From NCBI GenBank assembly GCA_002394235.1, contig DGTF01000010.1:1-8645 (forward strand): 8,645 bases of DNA, given 5' to 3'. The position numbers and the translations under genes are program-made. Below, piece after piece: positions 5,105-8,645 of this stretch. The number at the start of each line of letters is the position of its first letter. Position 1 is the first letter of the stretch. The notes under the pieces are model-generated. The model saw only the letters and a list, made by a program, of their open reading frames with translations. It made no database searches and was not told the DNA's origin. The stretch is from Eubacterium sp. UBA4343. Its GTDB lineage: Bacteria; Bacillota; Clostridia; Lachnospirales; Lachnospiraceae.

Positions 5105-5973
5105 CAGGAACCGGACAGTTAAAGAAAAAGGCGGGGCCGTACGGTTATCTGATTCCCTCCGCGATCATATTTGGAATATTCCTTTTCTATCCCTTTGTTA
5201 AGACGATTTACCTGAGCCTTTACAAGACCAACAAGCTGGGACAGGCAAAGCTCTTTGTCGGGTTTGGAAATTACAAGGATCTGCTCACCAGTGCCAGCTT
5301 CGCGAATTCGCTGGCAGTAACCGCAGCCTTTGTCGTGATCGTTGTGATCGGAGGAATGCTGCTGGGACTAATCGGCGCGGTGCTCTGCAACAAGACATTT
5401 CCGGGCATACGGTTCTTCTCAACAGCATATGCGCTACCGATGTCCATTGCATCGAGCTCGGCTGCTCTGATCTTCCGGATTATGCTTGACCCGACCATCG
5501 GTATTGTCAATAAGCTCGCGCACACGAACATCAACTGGCTGAATGACCCGAGATACGCTCTCGTGTGCGTGGCAGTGCTGACAGCCTGGCTGAACAGCGG
5601 AATCAATTTCCTGTATTTCAGCGCGGGACTTGCCAATATCGATGAGGAGATATATGAGAGAGCATCGATCGATGGCGCGGGTCCGGTGCGGCAGTTTTTC
5701 CAGCTGACACTTCCCGGATTGCGGCCGATCATGTTCTACACAGTAGTCGTGAATATCATCCAGGCCTTTCAGTCCTTCGGTCAGGTAAAGATCCTGACGC
5801 AGGGCGGACCCGGAGAATCAACCAACCTGATTGTCTATTCGATCTACCGGGACGCTTTCTTCAATTTTCGATTCGGCAGCGCGGCGGCGGAATCAGTTGT
5901 ACTCTTTCTCATCATCATGGTACTTACCCTGTTGATGTTCCGCGCAGAGAAAAAAGGAGGTAAAACACGTTGA
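5101..5973 (+). CDS. ugpA: ABC importer permease, UgpA/MalF type
   Basis: Integral membrane subunit forming half of the translocation channel. The 290 residues hold about six hydrophobic segments, at roughly 14-35, 68-96, 105-127, 151-177, 208-227 and 260-280. The EAA-type loop that docks onto the ATPase is ERASIDGAG (186-194) followed by LTLPGLRPI (202-210). TQGGP (233-237), then STNLIVYSIYR and the RFGSAAAES stretch, are typical of the UgpA/MalF/LacF class. There is no long periplasmic insertion such as E. coli MalF has. The start is ATG 5101 with GGAGGT (5087-5092) at 8 nt; it overlaps the stop of the small repeat ORF. The 3' end carries the ribosome binding site of the next permease and overlaps it by 4 nt (TTGA). 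Substrate type is taken from the binding protein. Confidence 0.92.
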   Translation: MTGTGQLKKKAGPYGYLIPSAIIFGIFLFYPFVKTIYLSLYKTNKLGQAKLFVGFGNYKDLLTSASFANSLAVTAAFVVIVVIGGMLLGLIGAVLCNKTFPGIRFFSTAYALPMSIASSSAALIFRIMLDPTIGIVNKLAHTNINWLNDPRYALVCVAVLTAWLNSGINFLYFSAGLANIDEEIYERASIDGAGPVRQFFQLTLPGLRPIMFYTVVVNIIQAFQSFGQVKILTQGGPGESTNLIVYSIYRDAFFNFRFGSAAAESVVLFLIIMVLTLLMFRAEKKGGKTR

Positions 5974-6881
5974 ACAATACAGATGGATGCATTTCGCTTT
6001 CGCCGCAGGAAATCGAGGCGATGCGCGAGGAAAGCATCAGATTAAATAAAAAGGCAATCCGGGTCAAGAAGGGGAGGAAAGCAGCACGGCTGATCATCAA
6101 CATCGTCGTGGCATTTATCATTCTGCTTCCACTGCTCTACGCGGTAAGTATCGCGTTTATGCCTTCGTCGGATCTTTATACTATGAATCTGAATCTGATT
6201 CCGAAACATCCGACACTTGAGAATTTCCATCAGGCGCTCAGCAAAATCCCTCTGATCCGGTTCATCATAAACTCGTTCCTTGTAGCGGGCCTGATCACGC
6301 TCGGACAGATCATTTCCTGTTCCCTTGCTGCATTTTCTTTCTCCTTTCTGGAATTTAAGGGAAAGAAAATCCTGTTCATGCTCGTTATGGCAACGATGAT
6401 GGTGCCGGGAGAGGCGACAATCATTTCCAACTATCTGACCGTTGGACAATGGGGCTGGCTGAACACGTACCGGGTTTTGATCATACCTTATCTGACAAGT
6501 GCGATGGGCATCTTCCTCTTCCGGCAGTTTTATCAGTCTTTTCCGATTTCAGTGTATGAGGCGGCGAAAATTGACGGCTGTTCAAACCTGCGTTTCATCT
6601 TCCGGATCCTGCTTCCTCTGACAAAAGCGGCAATCGGAGCAATGGCGGTATATACCTTCATCAACGCATGGAATATGTATATGTGGCCGCTGCTCGTAAC
6701 CGGAGATGAGTCCATGAGAACGGTTCAGATCGGACTGAGCATGCTGAACAGTGTGGATTCCCAGTCGATCACGATGATGATCGCCGGCGTAGTCATGATT
6801 ATTCTGCCTTCGATTTCAATCTTCATTATCGGACAGAAACAGCTGATCCGCGGTATGTTCTCCGGAGCGGTAAAAGGCTGA
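5970..6881 (+). CDS. ugpE: ABC importer permease, UgpE/MalG type
   Basis: Second integral membrane subunit, pairing with the UgpA-like protein. It has 303 residues. The N-terminal 40 are cytosolic and charged (SPQEIEAMREES, then a Lys/Arg-rich run). Hydrophobic segments lie near 41-63, 98-125, 133-155, 167-185, 221-245 and 267-288. The EAA loop is YEAAKIDGCS (196-205) followed by RILLPLTKAA (212-221). The tail, with RTVQIGLSML and GQKQLIRGMFSGAVKG, closely fits UgpE proteins. The start is TTG 5970, overlapping the upstream stop as TTGA; AAGGAGGT (5954-5961) lies 8 nt upstream, inside the previous gene, so translation is coupled. The N-terminal extension is somewhat longer than in E. coli UgpE. 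Confidence 0.92.
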   Translation: MNNTDGCISLSPQEIEAMREESIRLNKKAIRVKKGRKAARLIINIVVAFIILLPLLYAVSIAFMPSSDLYTMNLNLIPKHPTLENFHQALSKIPLIRFIINSFLVAGLITLGQIISCSLAAFSFSFLEFKGKKILFMLVMATMMVPGEATIISNYLTVGQWGWLNTYRVLIIPYLTSAMGIFLFRQFYQSFPISVYEAAKIDGCSNLRFIFRILLPLTKAAIGAMAVYTFINAWNMYMWPLLVTGDESMRTVQIGLSMLNSVDSQSITMMIAGVVMIILPSISIFIIGQKQLIRGMFSGAVKG

Positions 6882-6910
6882 CCGCTGATTCTTCATCTGC
6901 TTTTTCAAGG

Positions 6911-6938
6911 GTCATAACCGCCGGAAATGGCGGATGAC
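6911..6938 (+). promoter_or_regulatory. Stem-loop between the permease and binding-protein genes
   Basis: GTCAT (6911-6915) pairs with ATGAC (6934-6938), and CCGCC (6918-6922) with GGCGG (6929-6933). The loop is 6 nt and two bases bulge on the left. A run of six T follows only at 6951-6956, about a dozen bases past the stem, so termination is unlikely to be efficient. It may protect or separate the binding-protein message, which importers usually need in excess. I see no convincing promoter in this 91-bp gap. Confidence 0.45.
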
Positions 6939-6972
6939 ATATATCACTCATTTTTTACATTAGGAGGAAAAT

Positions 6973-8418
6973 ATGAAAAAAAGGTTACTGACACTAACTG
7001 CCGCTACACTCGCGGCAACTATGGTATTCGGCGCATGCGGATCCAGTACGGGAAGCTCTTCTTCTGAGTCTTCCGCCGCATCGCAGGAGAGCACAGAGCA
7101 GGCAGCAAGTACAGATACCGCGGAACAGACCACGGCGACTGCTGCAGATTCTGCGTCATCAGACGGAAGCATAGCAAGTTCTTCCGGCAAGACGACCATC
7201 ACCTTCTGGCATTCCATGGGCGGTGTAAACGGAGATGCGCTTACACATCTGGTAGATCAGTACAATAAAGAAAATAAAGATAATATCTATGTAGACGCAG
7301 AGTATCAGGGTGAATACGATGATACCATCAATAAGCTGAAGAGCGCGCAGATCGGAAACATGGGTGCGGACCTTGTTCAGGTATATGAGATCGGAACCCG
7401 TTTCATGATTGATTCCGGATGGGTTGTTCCGATGCAGGATCTGATTGATGAGGACGGATGGGATGAGTCTCAGCTGGAGCCGAATATTGCGGCTTACTAT
7501 ACGGTAGACAACAAGCTTTATTCCATGCCATTTAACTCCTCTACCCCGATCATGTACTACAATAAGGATATGTTCGAGAAGGCAGGCATCACAGACATCC
7601 CGGATTCTCTTCCGAAGATCGACGCGATCGCAAACGATCTGGTACAGAAGGGCGGAGCCGGTGAGGCAATGTCCATGGGAATCTATGGATGGTTCTTCGA
7701 GCAGTTCCTCTGCAAGCAGGGCGCAAACTATGTAGACAACGATAACGGACGTACCAAAGCTGCTACAAAGGTTGAATTTAACAGCAACGGCGCCGGTGAG
7801 AAGATTCTCTCCCAGTGGAAGAAGATGTATGATGACGGCACCGCTCCGAACGTAGGCCGCGGCGGAGATTCCGGTCTTGCTGATTTCACAGCCGGAAAGA
7901 GTGCGATCACTCTCGGATCTACCGCTTCTCTTGCGCAGATTCTGCAGGATGTAAACGGCAAGTTTGAAGTAGGAACCGCTTACTTCCCGAAAGTAAGCGA
8001 CGATGATCAGGGTGGCGTTTCCATCGGAGGAGCTTCTCTGTGGGCACTTGATAACGGTGACAAGGCGAAGCAGCAGGCAGTATGGAAATTCGTGAAATTC
8101 CTTGTTTCACCGGAAAGCCAGGCATACTGGGCAGCACAGACCGGTTACTTCCCGGTTACAACAGCTGCGCATGACGAGCAGGCATTCAAGGATAATATCG
8201 CAAAATATCCGCAGTTCCAGACAGCTATCGATCAGCTGCATGATTCCAAGCCTGAGTACGCAGGTGCTCTGATGAGCGTCTTCCCGGAGGCAAGACAGGA
8301 TGTAGAATCCGGAATTGAGAACATGCTGAATACGAATCAGGATCCGGCAGAAGCAACAAAGAGCATCGCGGACAGCATCAACAAGGCTATCGAGGATTAC
8401 AACGTAGTAAACAGCTGA
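6973..8418 (+). CDS. ugpB: ABC importer substrate-binding lipoprotein, UgpB type
   Basis: Captures substrate outside the membrane and delivers it to the UgpA/UgpE-like channel. The signal peptide ends in lipobox FGAC, so Cys22 is the predicted lipidated residue. A Ser/Thr/Ala/Glu-rich tether (about 23-73) follows and explains the 481-residue length against roughly 440 in E. coli UgpB. By memory alignment the fold matches UgpB in many blocks: FWHSMGG (78-84), YQGEYD (111-116), QVYEIGT (136-142), PFNSSTPIMYYNKD (186-199), IGGASLW (351-357), TGYFPVT, and FPEAR with Arg441 where UgpB has a ligand-binding arginine. The ligand is therefore probably glycerol-3-phosphate or a glycerophosphodiester, though a sugar cannot be excluded. 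ATG 6973 has AGGAGG (6962-6967) upstream. It is the last importer gene in the window. Confidence 0.88.
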   Translation: MKKRLLTLTAATLAATMVFGACGSSTGSSSSESSAASQESTEQAASTDTAEQTTATAADSASSDGSIASSSGKTTITFWHSMGGVNGDALTHLVDQYNKENKDNIYVDAEYQGEYDDTINKLKSAQIGNMGADLVQVYEIGTRFMIDSGWVVPMQDLIDEDGWDESQLEPNIAAYYTVDNKLYSMPFNSSTPIMYYNKDMFEKAGITDIPDSLPKIDAIANDLVQKGGAGEAMSMGIYGWFFEQFLCKQGANYVDNDNGRTKAATKVEFNSNGAGEKILSQWKKMYDDGTAPNVGRGGDSGLADFTAGKSAITLGSTASLAQILQDVNGKFEVGTAYFPKVSDDDQGGVSIGGASLWALDNGDKAKQQAVWKFVKFLVSPESQAYWAAQTGYFPVTTAAHDEQAFKDNIAKYPQFQTAIDQLHDSKPEYAGALMSVFPEARQDVESGIENMLNTNQDPAEATKSIADSINKAIEDYNVVNS

Positions 8419-8472
8419 TATCTTCACAAATAGCAATCGAGAACTATAACGTAGAGAACAGCTGATGTCTTC
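8386..8472 (+). repeat. Echo of the ugpB 3' end after its stop (47-bp offset)
   Basis: Positions 8386-8425 and 8433-8472 match at 33 of 40 bases. The first copy ends the gene, AIEDYNVVNS and TGA. The second reads AIENYNVENS and TGA in its own phase, with the stop at the corresponding place. Several changes are at third codon positions (GCT/GCA, TAC/TAT), as expected if the second copy came from a coding gene. It may be the remnant of a deleted paralogous binding-protein gene or of a recombination event. Confidence 0.8.
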
Positions 8473-8483
8473 TGGCGTGAGCA

Positions 8484-8514
8484 GGGCACCTTCCGGTCCC
8501 GGGGCAGACTGTCC
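8484..8514 (+). other. Two small adjacent stem-loops after ugpB
   Basis: GGG-ACC (8484-8490, one bulged C) pairs with GGTCCC (8495-8500) around a TTCC loop. GGGCA (8502-8506) pairs with TGTCC (8510-8514) around GAC. No T-run follows, so these are not canonical terminators, though they could define the 3' end of the importer message. The rest of 8419-8645 contains no gene. Confidence 0.3.
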
Positions 8515-8590
8515 GAAAACTAGCGGATTGAGTACCTGATGAATTGGTTGTTACGGATTCCACCATGAACCCGTTTCACATATACATTTG

Positions 8591-8608
8591 CACCTTGAAA
8601 ACTGAATA
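8591..8608 (+). other. rRNA-spacer-like sequence
   Basis: CACCTTGAAAACTGAATA resembles a conserved motif of the 16S-23S rRNA spacer in many Bacillota, just before 23S. No 23S rRNA start follows in the remaining 37 bases, so this is either a stray copy or part of an intergenic element. Recognition is from memory. Confidence 0.35.
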
Positions 8609-8626
8609 AAGTACGCATTATTATAC

Positions 8627-8645
8627 TGTACCCATAACAGTGGAC
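8627..8645. mobile_element. Possible left end of an insertion sequence, cut by the window edge
   Basis: TGTACCCATAACAGTGGAC begins TGTAC and resembles, from memory, terminal inverted repeats of some IS3-family elements in Bacillota. No transposase, opposite end or target duplication is visible. This is a weak call. Confidence 0.2.

Noticed and set aside
8540..8575. tRNA-like fragment near GATTCCACCA
   Set aside because: No cloverleaf arms can be formed around it.

Overview
All genes in this window lie on the + strand, and it reads as part of a mid-GC Bacillota chromosome, most likely Clostridia and perhaps Lachnospiraceae. The support is: GGAGG-type ribosome binding sites, frequent TTG/GTG starts, a UvrX-type Y-family polymerase paired with a YolD-like protein, and a CG-S-rich lipoprotein tether on the solute-binding protein. 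The family assignment is inference.

Layout. Positions 1-217 hold two stem-loops, a good sigma-A-like promoter whose -10 sits inside a perfect 17-bp palindrome, and a 27-bp tandem repeat. They lead into a D-2-hydroxyacid dehydrogenase gene (218-1186). A short gap follows, then a translesion DNA polymerase (1296-2813) and a YolD-like accessory protein (2903-3400). Positions 3401-3824 hold repeat copies of the yolD 3' end, a weak terminator, a structured leader and a strong intrinsic terminator. A complete four-gene ABC importer follows: ATPase (3825-4934), two permeases (5101-5973 and 5970-6881, overlapping by 4 nt) and a lipoprotein binding protein (6973-8418). The binding protein and the second permease match the UgpB/UgpE type, so the substrate is probably sn-glycerol-3-phosphate or a glycerophosphodiester. 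Positions 8419-8645 contain no gene.

How the genes work together. The lipoprotein captures ligand outside the membrane, the two permeases form the channel and the ATPase drives uptake. The polymerase and YolD-like protein form a separate DNA-damage-tolerance cassette. No functional link between the dehydrogenase, the polymerase cassette and the importer is visible.

Most unusual features. Three genes (polymerase, yolD, ugpB-like) each have a diverged, codon-aligned copy of their own 3' end, stop codon included, just downstream of the real stop. Between the ATPase and the first permease lies a small TTG-start ORF of 50 codons, made largely of an 18-bp (six-residue) repeat; it has a well-placed ribosome binding site and its stop overlaps the permease start. 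The leader before the importer has an attenuator-like layout. No clearly new defence or mobile system is visible.
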